Origin: Acidobacteriota bacterium
GTDB taxonomy: Bacteria > Acidobacteriota > Terriglobia > Acidiferrales > UBA7541
Direction of reading: 5' to 3'
Assembly (NCBI GenBank): GCA_003166795.1
Contig: PMUS01000050.1
Location: 1-50,592 of the forward strand
DNA: 50,592 nucleotides
In this document: piece by piece, positions 1-8,934 of the stretch
Layout: each line of letters begins with the position of its first letter
Position numbering within the stretch: position 1 is the stretch's first letter
Program-made: the position numbers and the translations under genes
Notes under the pieces: model-generated
What the model saw: only the letters and a program-made list of their open reading frames with translations
What the model was told of the DNA's origin: nothing
Databases searched by the model: none

Positions 1-23
1 TTCAAATCCGCGCGCCCCGACCA
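1..23 (+). tRNA. 3' end of a tRNA, probably tRNA-Pro
   Basis: The window opens with a T-loop TTCAAAT, a T-stem strand, then the acceptor strand CGCCCCG, discriminator A and encoded CCA. The acceptor strand is identical to that of the complete tRNA-Pro at 18571-18648. G at position 72 implies a C1:G72 pair, which is typical of bacterial tRNA-Pro. The T-stem bases differ (CCGCG against CCACT), so this is probably a second proline isoacceptor rather than a copy of the same gene. The anticodon lies outside the window. Confidence 0.7.
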
Positions 24-71
24 TTTATTTCTCCGTTTTCAATTTGCTCGTGCTGATCCTGTTCGCGTCCC

Positions 72-1028
72 CTAGGGCTTAGGAAGCGGAACGGCGAAGA
101 TTCTAAACGTTCCCGGATATTTGTCTTTCATCGCCGGGTCCTGCATGTAATTCAGTTTCCCCTCAACGACCCAGGCCATACCCTTTGTGGCCGTCACGCC
201 GGGCGTGCCCGCCATCCCTTCTTTCAAGGTCTGGAGCACGACGCTCTGCATTTCAGGACCCGAGAATGTAACGACGGACATTTTCCCGGAGTTCTCGGCC
301 AGCAATAACCGTTGCTTGCCGATCGCTCGCATTCCGTCCGGACGATCGAGTGGCCGGGGAAGCTTGAGTTCGATAATTTTTGTCGCCTTTCCGTCCAACC
401 CGAGATCGAGGCGCAGCAATTTGCCCGCCGTCACGCTATTCACGTACAGCGTCGTTTTGTCACCGAATGCTAGTCCGTCAGCTCCGGCCAGAAGCGGATC
501 CTTGGCGGCAATTTCCAGAGAGGTCGCGCCGGGCTTCAACATCAGCACGCTGCCCTGGCGCGTGTCGGTTACGTATGCAGTACGGTCCGCTCCTACCGCG
601 ATGTCGTTGCAAAGAGTTCCGTCGCCGGGCAACACGAAGGAATTCTTCGGCGCGCCAGTCTTCAAATCGAAAGTCTTGACGGCTGTTGCTTCACCGGCCG
701 GGCCAAGTTTATTTGAGCAAACCCACAGCAGCTTGTTCTTCTCGTCGGCGAAAACTCCGAGGATGGAGTTCAGACCTGCCGTTCCGGGCTTGATCCACTC
801 CGCCGCCGTAGTCGTTCCTGGCGCGATCCGCATCACGTTGCCGTGACCCAGGCTGCCAACGATCAAAGTTCCGTCGGACGTGGAGGTAATACTCTCCGGA
901 AACACGCGCGTGCCGGGAAGCGTGATCTCCGTCACCTTTTGCGCCGCGAACGTTCCCCCCGCCACCGCGAGCAACGCGGCAATCCACACCCCGCCGAGCA
1001 TCGGTTTTCGATATTTTAGTCGCTTCAC
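72..1028 (-). CDS. Secreted SMP-30/NHL-type beta-propeller protein
   Basis: About 318 residues. The N-terminus is a basic stretch followed by a hydrophobic signal sequence ending near TFAAQK, so export to the periplasm is likely. The rest consists of repeated short beta-rich units (DGTLIVGS, DRTAYVTDT, GKQRLLLAEN) typical of SMP-30/gluconolactonase-like six-bladed propellers. These bind a divalent metal and often hydrolyse lactones; the substrate cannot be read here. I chose the GTG at 1028 because GGAGG lies just upstream; an ATG at 1055 is in frame but has no ribosome site. It is divergent from the aldehyde dehydrogenase at 1289. Confidence 0.7.
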   Translation of the reverse strand: MKRLKYRKPMLGGVWIAALLAVAGGTFAAQKVTEITLPGTRVFPESITSTSDGTLIVGSLGHGNVMRIAPGTTTAAEWIKPGTAGLNSILGVFADEKNKLLWVCSNKLGPAGEATAVKTFDLKTGAPKNSFVLPGDGTLCNDIAVGADRTAYVTDTRQGSVLMLKPGATSLEIAAKDPLLAGADGLAFGDKTTLYVNSVTAGKLLRLDLGLDGKATKIIELKLPRPLDRPDGMRAIGKQRLLLAENSGKMSVVTFSGPEMQSVVLQTLKEGMAGTPGVTATKGMAWVVEGKLNYMQDPAMKDKYPGTFRIFAVPLPKP

Positions 1029-1288
1029 GTTTCCTCCGTCCCCTCTACCAGGCATACAGGTTCCTCAGCCGCCGGAAGCGGAATGTATCACAATAGCCTC
1101 GATGCGTACTGCTATTGCGGTCATAATCGAACCGAATCGCATGTCGCATCAAAGCTCTCAAAACGCGCCTGAGCTTGCGGGAAACTCCGCGCGGCATCGC
1201 AAAACGATGGGCGCCAGAGTTAGAATCCATTCGCAGGATTGCTTGGCGGCGATGGTTGCGGGGACAAAGGGATCTGGGAGGTGGCGTG

Positions 1289-2749
1289 ATGTCAGCGACA
1301 GCTTTCGACAAATCGGCCCCGAGGAAACCACTGCCAGTGCGCAATCCGCGCACCGGCGAAATAGACATGTACATCACGCCGCCATCGTCCGAGGAGATCG
1401 CGGCTACTTGCGCGCGATTGAGAAAGGCGCAAGAAGCGTGGGGCAGGGCGCCGCTCGATCATCGCATCGGCGTGATGAAGAAATGGGCGGATCGCCTGCA
1501 GGCGCACCGCGCCGCACTGATCGAAGCGGATTCCGTTGATACAGGCTACGGCCAGATTTCGCGGGTCGCCCCGGATATGGTGATCGGAAGCGTCCTGCGC
1601 ATGTGTGCAATTGCCCCCGCCATCTTCGAGCGGTCGCATCGCGCGGGCAATTCGCCCGGCGCGCCGAATGTCGCTTATCGCACGAATCTGCGACCTTATC
1701 CTTTGGCCGGAATCATCGGGCCATGGAACGCGCCACTGATGCTCTCGACGGTGCACGCGGTCCCCGCGCTATTCGCGGGTTGTGCCGTGATCGTCAAGCC
1801 GAGCGAGGTCACGCCGCGATTTGTGAAGCCCATGATGGAGACGATCCGTGAAACACCCGAACTCGCCGAAGTGTTCACATTCGTCGTGGGCGATGGCGAG
1901 ACAGGACAGGCAATCGTGGACAACGTGGACATCGTGAGCTTTACGGGAAGTGTCCCCAATGGCCGGAAAGTCGCGGAAGCCTGCGCGAAGCGATTTATTC
2001 CCTCCATTCTCGAACTGGGCGGCAAAGATCCGGTGATCGTCACCCAGACAGCGGATTTGCAGAAGGCCGCCACAGCCGTCCTGCGCGGCGCGGTCACCAG
2101 CACTGGGCAAGTCTGCTTTTCCATTGAACGGATTTACGTGCAAGAGAAAGTGCACGATGCCTTCGTCGATCTTTTGGTCAGGGAAGCCGAGCGCGTCGAA
2201 TTGAATTATCCCGACCCCAATCGTGGCCAGATTGGACCGTTCATCGCCGAGCGGCAGGCGGCTGTCGTTGACGATCATCTCGACGACGCCGTGCGCCAGG
2301 GAGCCAAAATCCGAACGGGCGGCAAGAGCGAGAACCTGGGTGGCGGACTTTACATGCGTCCGACGGTTTTAACGGACGTCACCCACGATATGAAGATCAT
2401 GAAGGATGAGACATTTGGACCGGTCATGCCTGTGATGAAGTACTCCAGCGAGGACGACGCCGTGCGGCTTGCCAACGACACTTATTTCGGCCTCTCCGCT
2501 GCGGTAATAGCGGGCGCCGAGGATGAAGCCCGGCGCATCGCCGACCGGCTCGACGCTGGAACGGTGAGCGTACAGGATACATTTCTGACATTTGCGGGCT
2601 TCGGCGCGGGCTTGCAACCGGATGCCTTCAAGTTTTCGGGAATGGGCAGCCGCTCGGGAATTTTGGCTTTTCTGCGAACTCAGTCTGTGCTGACGAATAC
2701 GGCCGAGCCAGCCTGTATTATTGACGAAGAGCTGAAAGCTGTTCGCTAG
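1289..2749 (+). CDS. Aldehyde dehydrogenase family protein
   Basis: 486 residues, the usual length for an NAD(P)-dependent aldehyde dehydrogenase. Visible landmarks are the NPRTGE start of the fold, PWNAPL, the dinucleotide-binding FTGSVPNG, the catalytic-glutamate motif LELGGKDP and the nucleophile in TGQVCFS. It oxidises an aldehyde to an acid in the cytoplasm; the substrate is unknown. I chose ATG 1289 because GGGAGG sits 7 nt upstream, whereas the longer in-frame extension to 1175 is Arg-rich and lacks a ribosome site. Nearby secreted propeller dehydrogenases could supply aldehydes, but this is only context. Confidence 0.9.
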   Translation: MSATAFDKSAPRKPLPVRNPRTGEIDMYITPPSSEEIAATCARLRKAQEAWGRAPLDHRIGVMKKWADRLQAHRAALIEADSVDTGYGQISRVAPDMVIGSVLRMCAIAPAIFERSHRAGNSPGAPNVAYRTNLRPYPLAGIIGPWNAPLMLSTVHAVPALFAGCAVIVKPSEVTPRFVKPMMETIRETPELAEVFTFVVGDGETGQAIVDNVDIVSFTGSVPNGRKVAEACAKRFIPSILELGGKDPVIVTQTADLQKAATAVLRGAVTSTGQVCFSIERIYVQEKVHDAFVDLLVREAERVELNYPDPNRGQIGPFIAERQAAVVDDHLDDAVRQGAKIRTGGKSENLGGGLYMRPTVLTDVTHDMKIMKDETFGPVMPVMKYSSEDDAVRLANDTYFGLSAAVIAGAEDEARRIADRLDAGTVSVQDTFLTFAGFGAGLQPDAFKFSGMGSRSGILAFLRTQSVLTNTAEPACIIDEELKAVR

Positions 2750-2847
2750 GTTTCCTGCCGGCGATTCCATCGCGTAGTCACGAGCACGACACGCAGATTT
2801 GTGGTAAGTCGCCTTGACATAACCGTGCGAAGCGTATTAAACCGTTT

Positions 2848-3123
2848 ATGCAGAGAAGTTTGCTGGGCAACTATTGCCACGGCGAAATACGGTGTTCCGT
2901 TGACGAGGCTAGCTTGATTCAGTGCGAATACCGCTTCGAGAATTTCAATGCGCGCGGTGATGAAGACTACCTTAATCAGTTCGCGCGTCGATTGGACGAA
3001 CTGTTTCGAGTCGGTTGGACCGCACCGGAAGTGAATAGAGACCCGGCTTTCAAAGGCTGGTGGCAACTCTGCCTCGTCAAAGCCGACGGTTTGGATTTTG
3101 CGAAACCTCCGTCGCGATCTTGA
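2848..3123 (+). CDS. Hypothetical protein, 91 aa
   Basis: Not recognised. The reading frame has balanced codon use and a protein-like composition in its second half (acidic-aromatic segment around DEDYLNQFARRLDELF, then a Trp-Trp pair), with no signal peptide or membrane segment. No clear ribosome site precedes the ATG. A TTGACA at 2814-2819 and TATTAA at 2835-2840 lie just upstream with a short 15-nt spacer, which would give a nearly leaderless message. It could be a real small gene or a chance frame in the gap between two genes. Confidence 0.4.
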   Translation: MQRSLLGNYCHGEIRCSVDEASLIQCEYRFENFNARGDEDYLNQFARRLDELFRVGWTAPEVNRDPAFKGWWQLCLVKADGLDFAKPPSRS

Positions 3124-3195
3124 TTTGGATCACCGTATTTGGTACAGACCGTGAGATGGGGTCTGTTAACCTGCGAATTGGGGGGATTACCACCG

Positions 3196-4542
3196 ATGAA
3201 ACGCTTCTTTAGCGCCGCCTTGGCCGTGCTCAGCATTCTACTGATTCTCGTTTTCGTCTCGGGCAAGGAGTATGCCGGAGGCCGCGATGGAGCTTCCGGG
3301 AACGGGCCTGCGGACGTAAGCCCGTTCACTGATTTCCACGGCGAAGCTCCGGGCAACGTTCACCACATCACCGTGGCAGATCTGCCGGCGCCATACGCCA
3401 CCAAGTCCGCCGCGATCTTCACTCCGCCGATCCCTCAGCCCGCCGATGCGTGGCCCAAGGCGCCGGCCGGCTTCAAGGTGGAACGCTTTGCCGAAAAACT
3501 CAACAATCCCCGCCTGATTCAGCGAGCGCCGAATGGCGATCTGTTCGTCGTGGAGACGTATCCGGGGAAGGTGCTGGTTTTTCGCGGCATAACCGCCGAT
3601 GGAAAGCCCCAACAGACCGAAGAGTTCACCAGCGGCCTGACGCTTCCTTTCGGGCTGGCGTTTTATCCACCCGGGCCGAATCCGCGATATCTGTACGTTG
3701 GTAACACAGACTCCATCGTCCGCTTTCCTTATCACAATGGTGATATGAAGGCGACCGGCCCTTCGGAGGTGATCGTACCCAACCTTCCCGCGGGAAGCGT
3801 CCCGGGGCAACCGGCCAAACCCGGCACGGGCGGGCACTTCACACGCAACGTTGCTTTCTCGCTCGATGGTAAGCGCATGTTCATCGCGGTCGGCTCGCGT
3901 ACCAACGTTCCTACCATCGATCCGGACCCCACCGAGTTTCACCGCGCTAACGTCCTCGTGGCGAATCCGGATGGCTCCGATCTGCAAATCTATGCGTCGG
4001 GAATTCGCAATCCGGTGGGCCTCACGGTGCAGCCCGGCACTGGCAACGTATGGGTGTCTGTGAACGAACGCGATGAGCTCGGCGACAATCTGCCGCCTGA
4101 CTACATTACCCATGTTCAAGAGGGCGGCTTCTACGGTTGGCCGTGGTATTACACCGGCGGGAATCAGGATCCTCGTTTCGCCGGCAAGCACCCGGAGCTC
4201 AAGGACAAGGCGATTGTCCCCGATGTGCTGATGGAACCGCACGACGCGTCACTTCAGTTGACCTTCTACCAGGCGAAGCAGTTCCCGAAGGAATATCAGG
4301 GGCAGATTTTCGCCGCCGAACACGGCTCGTGGAACCGTTCGGTTCGCACCGGCTACGAGGTTGTGTTCGTTCCGCTCAAGGACGGCAAAGCAACCGGCGC
4401 GTATCAAGACTTCCTCACGGGATTTGTCACCGAGAAGGGCGAAGTCTGGGGCCGTCCTGTGGGTGTCGCGGTGGCGACGGATGGTTCGTTGATGGTCACC
4501 GACGATGGTTCGAACTCCATCTGGCATATCAGCTACAAGTAA
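3196..4542 (+). CDS. Secreted sorbosone/PQQ-dependent sugar dehydrogenase-like propeller
   Basis: About 448 residues with an N-terminal signal sequence (MKRFFSAALAVLSILLILV). The body resembles soluble glucose/L-sorbosone dehydrogenases: FVVETYPGKVLVFR, RMFIAVGSRTN, YASGIRNPVGL, VNERDELGDNLPPDY, GGFYGWPW and AEHGSWNRS are typical blade motifs. The family oxidises sugars or aldoses in the periplasm with bound PQQ and passes electrons to cytochromes. ATG 3196 was chosen because a G-rich tract about 10 nt upstream can serve as ribosome site and the signal sequence starts there. The related cytochrome-fused gene lies at 5737. Confidence 0.85.
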   Translation: MKRFFSAALAVLSILLILVFVSGKEYAGGRDGASGNGPADVSPFTDFHGEAPGNVHHITVADLPAPYATKSAAIFTPPIPQPADAWPKAPAGFKVERFAEKLNNPRLIQRAPNGDLFVVETYPGKVLVFRGITADGKPQQTEEFTSGLTLPFGLAFYPPGPNPRYLYVGNTDSIVRFPYHNGDMKATGPSEVIVPNLPAGSVPGQPAKPGTGGHFTRNVAFSLDGKRMFIAVGSRTNVPTIDPDPTEFHRANVLVANPDGSDLQIYASGIRNPVGLTVQPGTGNVWVSVNERDELGDNLPPDYITHVQEGGFYGWPWYYTGGNQDPRFAGKHPELKDKAIVPDVLMEPHDASLQLTFYQAKQFPKEYQGQIFAAEHGSWNRSVRTGYEVVFVPLKDGKATGAYQDFLTGFVTEKGEVWGRPVGVAVATDGSLMVTDDGSNSIWHISYK

Positions 4543-4605
4543 TAGGCAAGTGCCTGAAAGCTGTGCGGCAGTCTGAAAACTGTGAATGCGAAAGGGTATC
4601 AGCGA

Positions 4606-5241
4606 ATGAAAATCCGAATCGTTCGATCGATGGTTGCTTTGGCGGCCTTGATGGCCGCCAGTCTCGCCGCGGCCGTACAGCAGGGAACTCCGCCGGCCGG
4701 AAATGCCCCGCCGGCGCCTCCGCCGCCCGGACCAACGCTGGTAATTTCCAGTCCGTCGTTCAGCGACGGCGGCAGAATCCCCACGCAATATACTTGCTCG
4801 GCGACGACGCCACCGCCCGGCGGGCCGAGAAATATTTCAACAGGTGTGTCGCCCGCCTTGCGCTGGATGAATGCCCCGAAAGGCACCGTGGCTTTCGTCC
4901 TCATCCTGCACGACCCCGATGCGCACATCCCGAAGGCGACAACCGATATCACGCACTGGGTCGTCTTCAATATTCCGGCCGACACGATGCAGCTTCAAGA
5001 AGGCGTCCCGCCGGATGCTCCGTTGGCAAGCGGCGCTTTGCAGGGCACGAACATAACCGGGAAGGCGGCCTATCAGGGACCTTGCGCGGGCCCTCCGAAT
5101 CCCCACCATTACACGTTTGAGCTGTCGGCGCTCGATCAAAAGCTGGATCTTCCGCAAGGCGCTACGCGCGATCAAATCCGGAGCGCGATGGAAGGCCACG
5201 TTCTCGGAAGCGCCGTTTATATCGGCCTTTTCAACCGATAG
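4606..5241 (+). CDS. YbhB/YbcL-type PEBP (Raf-kinase-inhibitor-like) protein, exported
   Basis: About 211 residues with a signal sequence (ALAALMAASLAAAVQQ) and a proline-rich linker. The PEBP signature is clear: LRWMNAPKGTVAF, HDPDAHIP, THWVVFNIP and the C-terminal HHYTFELSALD. Bacterial members bind small anionic ligands; the cellular role is unknown. An in-frame ATG at 4582 is possible, but 4606 gives a normal signal peptide and has AAAGGG upstream. It follows the propeller gene by 63 nt and may be co-transcribed. Confidence 0.85.
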   Translation: MKIRIVRSMVALAALMAASLAAAVQQGTPPAGNAPPAPPPPGPTLVISSPSFSDGGRIPTQYTCSATTPPPGGPRNISTGVSPALRWMNAPKGTVAFVLILHDPDAHIPKATTDITHWVVFNIPADTMQLQEGVPPDAPLASGALQGTNITGKAAYQGPCAGPPNPHHYTFELSALDQKLDLPQGATRDQIRSAMEGHVLGSAVYIGLFNR

Positions 5242-5457
5242 ACTTCGCCCTGAGCGCAGCGCTCGCGGATGGCAAGAACTCGGGATCAGATTCGCTTTCG
5301 ACTGTCGCAATTCCGGAGAATGTAACGACACAGTTGGAAGAGGCGCGCGCGAATTAACTCCGTCTGGCGCAGACGAAAGCGGAAAAGTTATTCCATGAAA
5401 TAGACGCGCGCGCACCTCACGTTGACGTCTCTCCGGTGAGGGCGGTTCCGGTGAAAG

Positions 5458-5511
5458 CGTGGGCCTTCAGGCCCACGAAACACACCCCACGTAATCATGG
5501 CTTCAGCCATG
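5458..5511. repeat. Pair of REP-like TTCA-loop hairpins
   Basis: CGTGGGCC-TTCA-GGCCCACG (5458-5477) and CATGGC-TTCA-GCCATG (5496-5511) are perfect inverted repeats with the same tetraloop. They resemble extragenic palindromes mobilised by REP-associated (Y1/IS200-type) transposases. Similar TTTA/TTCTA-loop hairpins recur at 46222-46412. Confidence 0.6.
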
Positions 5512-5549
5512 GGACTTTACGTCCCGCCAGGGCTCACAAATCACCGAAC

Positions 5550-5628
5550 AAAGTGACACACCATGCAAAGTAATTTCTCGCGTAACTTCTTGAAAACAAA
5601 CGAAAGCAGCACCCGCAAAGTGACACAC
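5550..5628. repeat. Dispersed element bounded by GACACAC, copy A
   Basis: The unit starts AAAGTGACACACC, continues through a core containing CGCGTAACT and TGAAAACAAA, and ends CAAAGTGACACAC. A diverged copy with the same order and near-identical spacing is found at 49507-49588. Confidence 0.55.
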
Positions 5629-5736
5629 TTTTTAGTGCCTACTTCCGAACTCAGACACCACGAAATATTGCGCCAACCGTGATATAAGTACGCCTCGCGA
5701 TTCTGGGATTCTTCTTTCTAGTCTTCGGGAGGCTTC

Positions 5737-7539
5737 ATGCGATTCTCCACCTCGTACAAAACGCTTTCGCTCATCATCGTCGCGCTGGCCGCGCTGTGGG
5801 CAGGCAGCTCGTGGACGCACGCTGAACACCGTCTCGGCCCAGCTGAGGCCGCCGAAGGACAAGGATGCCCAGGCGACGATAGCGGTTTGGCATTGCCTGC
5901 CGGTTTTTGCGCGACCATTTTTGCCGACGGCATTGGTCACGCGCGCCATCTTGTGGTCTCGCCTAGCGGCGTGGTTTACGTGAATACATGGTCGGGCAGA
6001 TATTACGGCAACGACACGCCTCATGCGGGCGGGTTTCTGGTGGCTCTACAAGATACCAAGGGCGCGGGAAAGGCCGACGTGGCCGAGCGCTTTGGTGAAA
6101 CCGTCCAGAGCGGTGGGGCCGGTGGCACGGGAATCGCTTTGTACAAAAGTTCGATCTACGCGGAGATCAACGATCGAATCGTGCGATATCCATTGGCAGC
6201 CGGTTCAATCGTGTCGAACGGTCCCAGCGTCACGATCCTTTCGGGATTGCCTCTGACCGGCGATCATCCCATGCATCCATTTATCATCAATTCCGCAGGA
6301 GCTTTGTACGTGGATGTGGCTACGCCGAGTAATTCCTGCCAGCTGAAGAATCGGACGCTCGAATCGCCTGGCGCCGATCCCTGCAAGGAACTCGAGACTC
6401 GAGGTGGCATCTGGCTCTATGACGCAAACAAGACCGACCAGGTCTTTTCGCCAGCCGAGCGCTTCGCAACCGGGATCCGCAATGACGAGGGCTTCGCCAT
6501 TGATGCAGCGGGACGCATGTTCGGCACGCAGCACGGACGGGATCAGTTGCATGCGAATTGGCCCGACCTTTATAAACCGGATCAAGAAGCCACTCTCCCG
6601 GCCGAACAGATGATGCTTCTGAAAAAGGGCGGCGACTACGGTTGGCCCGAGTGCTACTTCGACCCTTTCGTGCAAAAGCTGGTTCTGGCGCCGGAATACG
6701 GTGGCGACGGCGGGAAGAAGATCGGCGTGTGCGCGGATAAAATCGCTCCGGTCGCCGCATTTCCTGCTCACTGGGCGCCGAACGGGATGGTGCACTACGA
6801 CAAAAAGCAGTTTCCCGAGCGCTACCGAAACGGCGTGTTTATCGCTTTCCACGGCTCTTGGGATCGGGCGCCGTATCCGCAGGCCGGATACAACGTTGTG
6901 TTCCAGCCGCTTTCCGGCGACCACGTCTCCGGGCAGTGTGAGGTATTCGCGGATGGTTTCGCGGGAGCTATCAAGTCGCCGGATAAAGCCGCGCATCGTC
7001 CGAGTGGCCTTGCCGTGGGCCCCGACGGTTCTCTCTACGTTTCCGATGATGTGGCCGGACGGATCTACCGGATCGTCTATCTTGGCGGTTCGGCTAATGC
7101 TGGGGGCAAGACCACTTCATGTCCAAGCGCAACGGCTCCGGCAGGCGAGGTGGCTGCGGTCGCCGCCAAACCACCGGAAGGCACGAATCCGGATGCCGCC
7201 GCTGCCGCAAATACCAGCGGTCCGGTACCTCCAGGCGCAACGCTTGAGATGGTCGCGCTTGGGTCGCAGATTTATCGCGGCCAGGTCGGCGGAGCTGCGT
7301 GCACGGGCTGTCACGGTCAGAATGCCCAAGGCACCGTATTGGGTCCTGATCTGACGGGCAAGAAATGGCTATGGGGCGATGGCAGCTATGCCGCCATTAC
7401 GAAAACGATTACGGATGGTGTGTCACAACCGAAGCAATTTCGGAGTCCAATGCCGCCGATGGGTGGCGCTCAGCTTTCAGCTGAACAGGTATCGGCGGTC
7501 GCGGCGTACGTATGGAGCCTGAGCCACAAGGCGCAGTGA
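5737..7539 (+). CDS. Secreted sorbosone-dehydrogenase-like propeller fused to cytochrome c
   Basis: 600 residues. Residues 1-30 form a signal peptide and about 40-450 a PQQ-dependent sugar-dehydrogenase-type propeller (GIRNDEGFAID, GTQHGRDQL, GGDYGWPECYFD, FHGSWDRAPY). An Ala/Pro/Gly-rich linker follows, then a C-terminal c-type cytochrome with heme motif CTGCH near residue 522 and candidate axial Met residues near 572-575. Fusion of the dehydrogenase to its own heme acceptor implies direct electron transfer to the respiratory chain in the periplasm. GGGAGG at 5726-5731 fixes the start. The substrate is not known. Confidence 0.88.
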   Translation: MRFSTSYKTLSLIIVALAALWAGSSWTHAEHRLGPAEAAEGQGCPGDDSGLALPAGFCATIFADGIGHARHLVVSPSGVVYVNTWSGRYYGNDTPHAGGFLVALQDTKGAGKADVAERFGETVQSGGAGGTGIALYKSSIYAEINDRIVRYPLAAGSIVSNGPSVTILSGLPLTGDHPMHPFIINSAGALYVDVATPSNSCQLKNRTLESPGADPCKELETRGGIWLYDANKTDQVFSPAERFATGIRNDEGFAIDAAGRMFGTQHGRDQLHANWPDLYKPDQEATLPAEQMMLLKKGGDYGWPECYFDPFVQKLVLAPEYGGDGGKKIGVCADKIAPVAAFPAHWAPNGMVHYDKKQFPERYRNGVFIAFHGSWDRAPYPQAGYNVVFQPLSGDHVSGQCEVFADGFAGAIKSPDKAAHRPSGLAVGPDGSLYVSDDVAGRIYRIVYLGGSANAGGKTTSCPSATAPAGEVAAVAAKPPEGTNPDAAAAANTSGPVPPGATLEMVALGSQIYRGQVGGAACTGCHGQNAQGTVLGPDLTGKKWLWGDGSYAAITKTITDGVSQPKQFRSPMPPMGGAQLSAEQVSAVAAYVWSLSHKAQ

Positions 7540-7565
7540 AGTTCAGCCAACGCTATAAGTTCGCG

Positions 7566-8243
7566 CTACCGATTGACGTAAAGATCCGGAAGCTGCTTCT
7601 TCAGATTGGCGACCTTTGGAAGATCGTTGATCATAATGTAGGGATTTTCGGGATGATGAACGGCGTAATCCTGGTGATAATCTTCCGCGCGATAAAACGC
7701 CTTCAATGGCGCAATCTGCGTCACGATCCGGTTTGAGAACGTCTTTGCCTCGGTCAATTGGCTCACGTACGCATCAGCGATTCGCTGCTGGTCCGGATTC
7801 GAGAAGAATATCGCCGAGCGATACTGCGTGCCCACATCAGGGCCCTGCCGATTCAGCTCCGTCGGATCGTGCGCCACCGAGAAAAATACCTTCAGAAGTT
7901 GGCCGAAAGTAATCTTCGAAGGATCGTAGACAACCTCGACTGATTCGGCGTGTCCCGTCTCGCCGCTGCTGACGTCCTCGTAGCTCGGGTTTTTTACATT
8001 GCCGCCGGAATAGCCGGCCGTCGCTTTGGTGACACCCTTCACGTGTTCAAACACCGCTTGAATTCCCCAGAAGCATCCGCCGGAAAAAACAACCGTCTCC
8101 GCGCCTTTTGTCGCGGCCGGTGATTCGTCCACCTTTGGATCCGGCACTGTGTTTGCCGCGGTGGCCGTGTTGCGTCCTATGGCGCCGATAAGCGCCAGGC
8201 AGGTGGCGAGCGTGATGAGAGAAATCTTCAGATATCGAGTCAT
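7566..8243 (-). CDS. msrA: Peptide-methionine (S)-S-oxide reductase, exported MsrA
   Basis: About 225 residues with an N-terminal signal/anchor segment (ISLITLATCLALIGA). The catalytic motif GGCFWG (Cys near residue 57), GYSGG, YEDVSSGETGHAE and the VFFSVAHDPTELNRQG block are diagnostic. It reduces the S-epimer of methionine sulfoxide in periplasmic proteins. I chose ATG 8243 over 8249 because AAGGAG then lies 8 nt upstream. It is the last gene of a minus-strand run dipZ-msrB-msrA and converges with the cytochrome-fused dehydrogenase, leaving only 26 nt between them. Confidence 0.93.
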   Translation of the reverse strand: MTRYLKISLITLATCLALIGAIGRNTATAANTVPDPKVDESPAATKGAETVVFSGGCFWGIQAVFEHVKGVTKATAGYSGGNVKNPSYEDVSSGETGHAESVEVVYDPSKITFGQLLKVFFSVAHDPTELNRQGPDVGTQYRSAIFFSNPDQQRIADAYVSQLTEAKTFSNRIVTQIAPLKAFYRAEDYHQDYAVHHPENPYIMINDLPKVANLKKQLPDLYVNR

Positions 8244-8308
8244 ATTCATGTCTCCTTCAGGCGCCCAAATCAGGCCGCGTCATACTGAAAGCGGCCGCGT
8301 CGTTACTA

Positions 8309-8914
8309 TCAGCCCTTCGCGAATCTCATCGCGACCGAGTTCATGCAATAGCGCAAACCTGTTGGCCGCGGACCGTCGTCGAACACATGACCAAGATGAG
8401 CGTCGCATCTCCGGCAGGAAACGGCTGTGCGTTCCGTGTCCAGGCTATTGTCCCCGGATTCCACGATATTCTCTTTGGCGATCGGCGCCCAGAAGCTCGG
8501 CCAGCCGGTGCCGGATTCGAACTTTGTCGTCGAGCTGTAAAGCGCTGTGTCGCAACAGATGCAGCGAAAGACGCCTTTGTCGTGGACGTTGAGAAGCTCT
8601 CCGGTGAAGGGTCTCTCCGTCCCCGCACGGCGGGTTACCTCGAAGGAATCGGCGGATAGCTGTTTCCTCCACTCCGCGTCGGTTTTCTGAATCGTGGGAA
8701 CCGAGATCGTCCCTTTCCGCTCGCCGTCATCTGTAAATTCAACGAGAGTGACCTGCTTGGGCATTGCCGCGGGCCCACGCTCGGCGTGAGCGGGTTGCGG
8801 TCTCTCGTAACGCCAGAGTGCCAGCCCAGCCACCGCGGCGCCGGATGCCAGAAGGAAAGTCCTTCGTCCCATCGCCCCCTGGGAATTTTCATTTCCCATG
8901 TCGGATTTAAACAT
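8309..8914 (-). CDS. msrB: Peptide-methionine (R)-S-oxide reductase, Tat-exported MsrB
   Basis: 201 residues. MGRRTFLLASGAAVAGLAL is a twin-arginine signal, so the protein is probably folded before export. The MsrB domain shows both zinc pairs (CICC and CRRC), GTGWPSFW, HLGHVFDDG and the catalytic Cys in RYCMNS (residue 190). It reduces R-methionine sulfoxide. A G-rich site (GGGGGG) 4 nt before the ATG supports the start. It lies 20 nt after dipZ and 65 nt before msrA, consistent with one operon. Confidence 0.93.
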   Translation of the reverse strand: MFKSDMGNENSQGAMGRRTFLLASGAAVAGLALWRYERPQPAHAERGPAAMPKQVTLVEFTDDGERKGTISVPTIQKTDAEWRKQLSADSFEVTRRAGTERPFTGELLNVHDKGVFRCICCDTALYSSTTKFESGTGWPSFWAPIAKENIVESGDNSLDTERTAVSCRRCDAHLGHVFDDGPRPTGLRYCMNSVAMRFAKG

Positions 8915-8934
8915 TGCGCCCCCCTGATTCGAAA

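Larger units (their letters stand above)
5242..5736. other. Intergenic region with REP-like hairpins and a GACACAC repeat element
   Basis: No convincing gene in this 495-nt gap. It holds two TTCA-loop hairpins (5458-5477 and 5496-5511) and a short element bounded by two copies of AAAGTGACACAC (about 5550-5628); both are described separately. A GGGAGG ribosome site for the next gene lies at its right end. Confidence 0.6.

Noticed and set aside
3238..4242. Long minus-strand frame (334 codons) opposite the sorbosone-dehydrogenase-like gene
   Set aside because: It is the antisense shadow of a clear family member; the product is Arg/His-rich without domains.
4137..5120. 327-codon plus-strand frame spanning two genes in another frame
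   Set aside because: It crosses the end of the propeller gene and the start of the PEBP gene, both well supported in their own frames; the product is Arg/Gly-rich.
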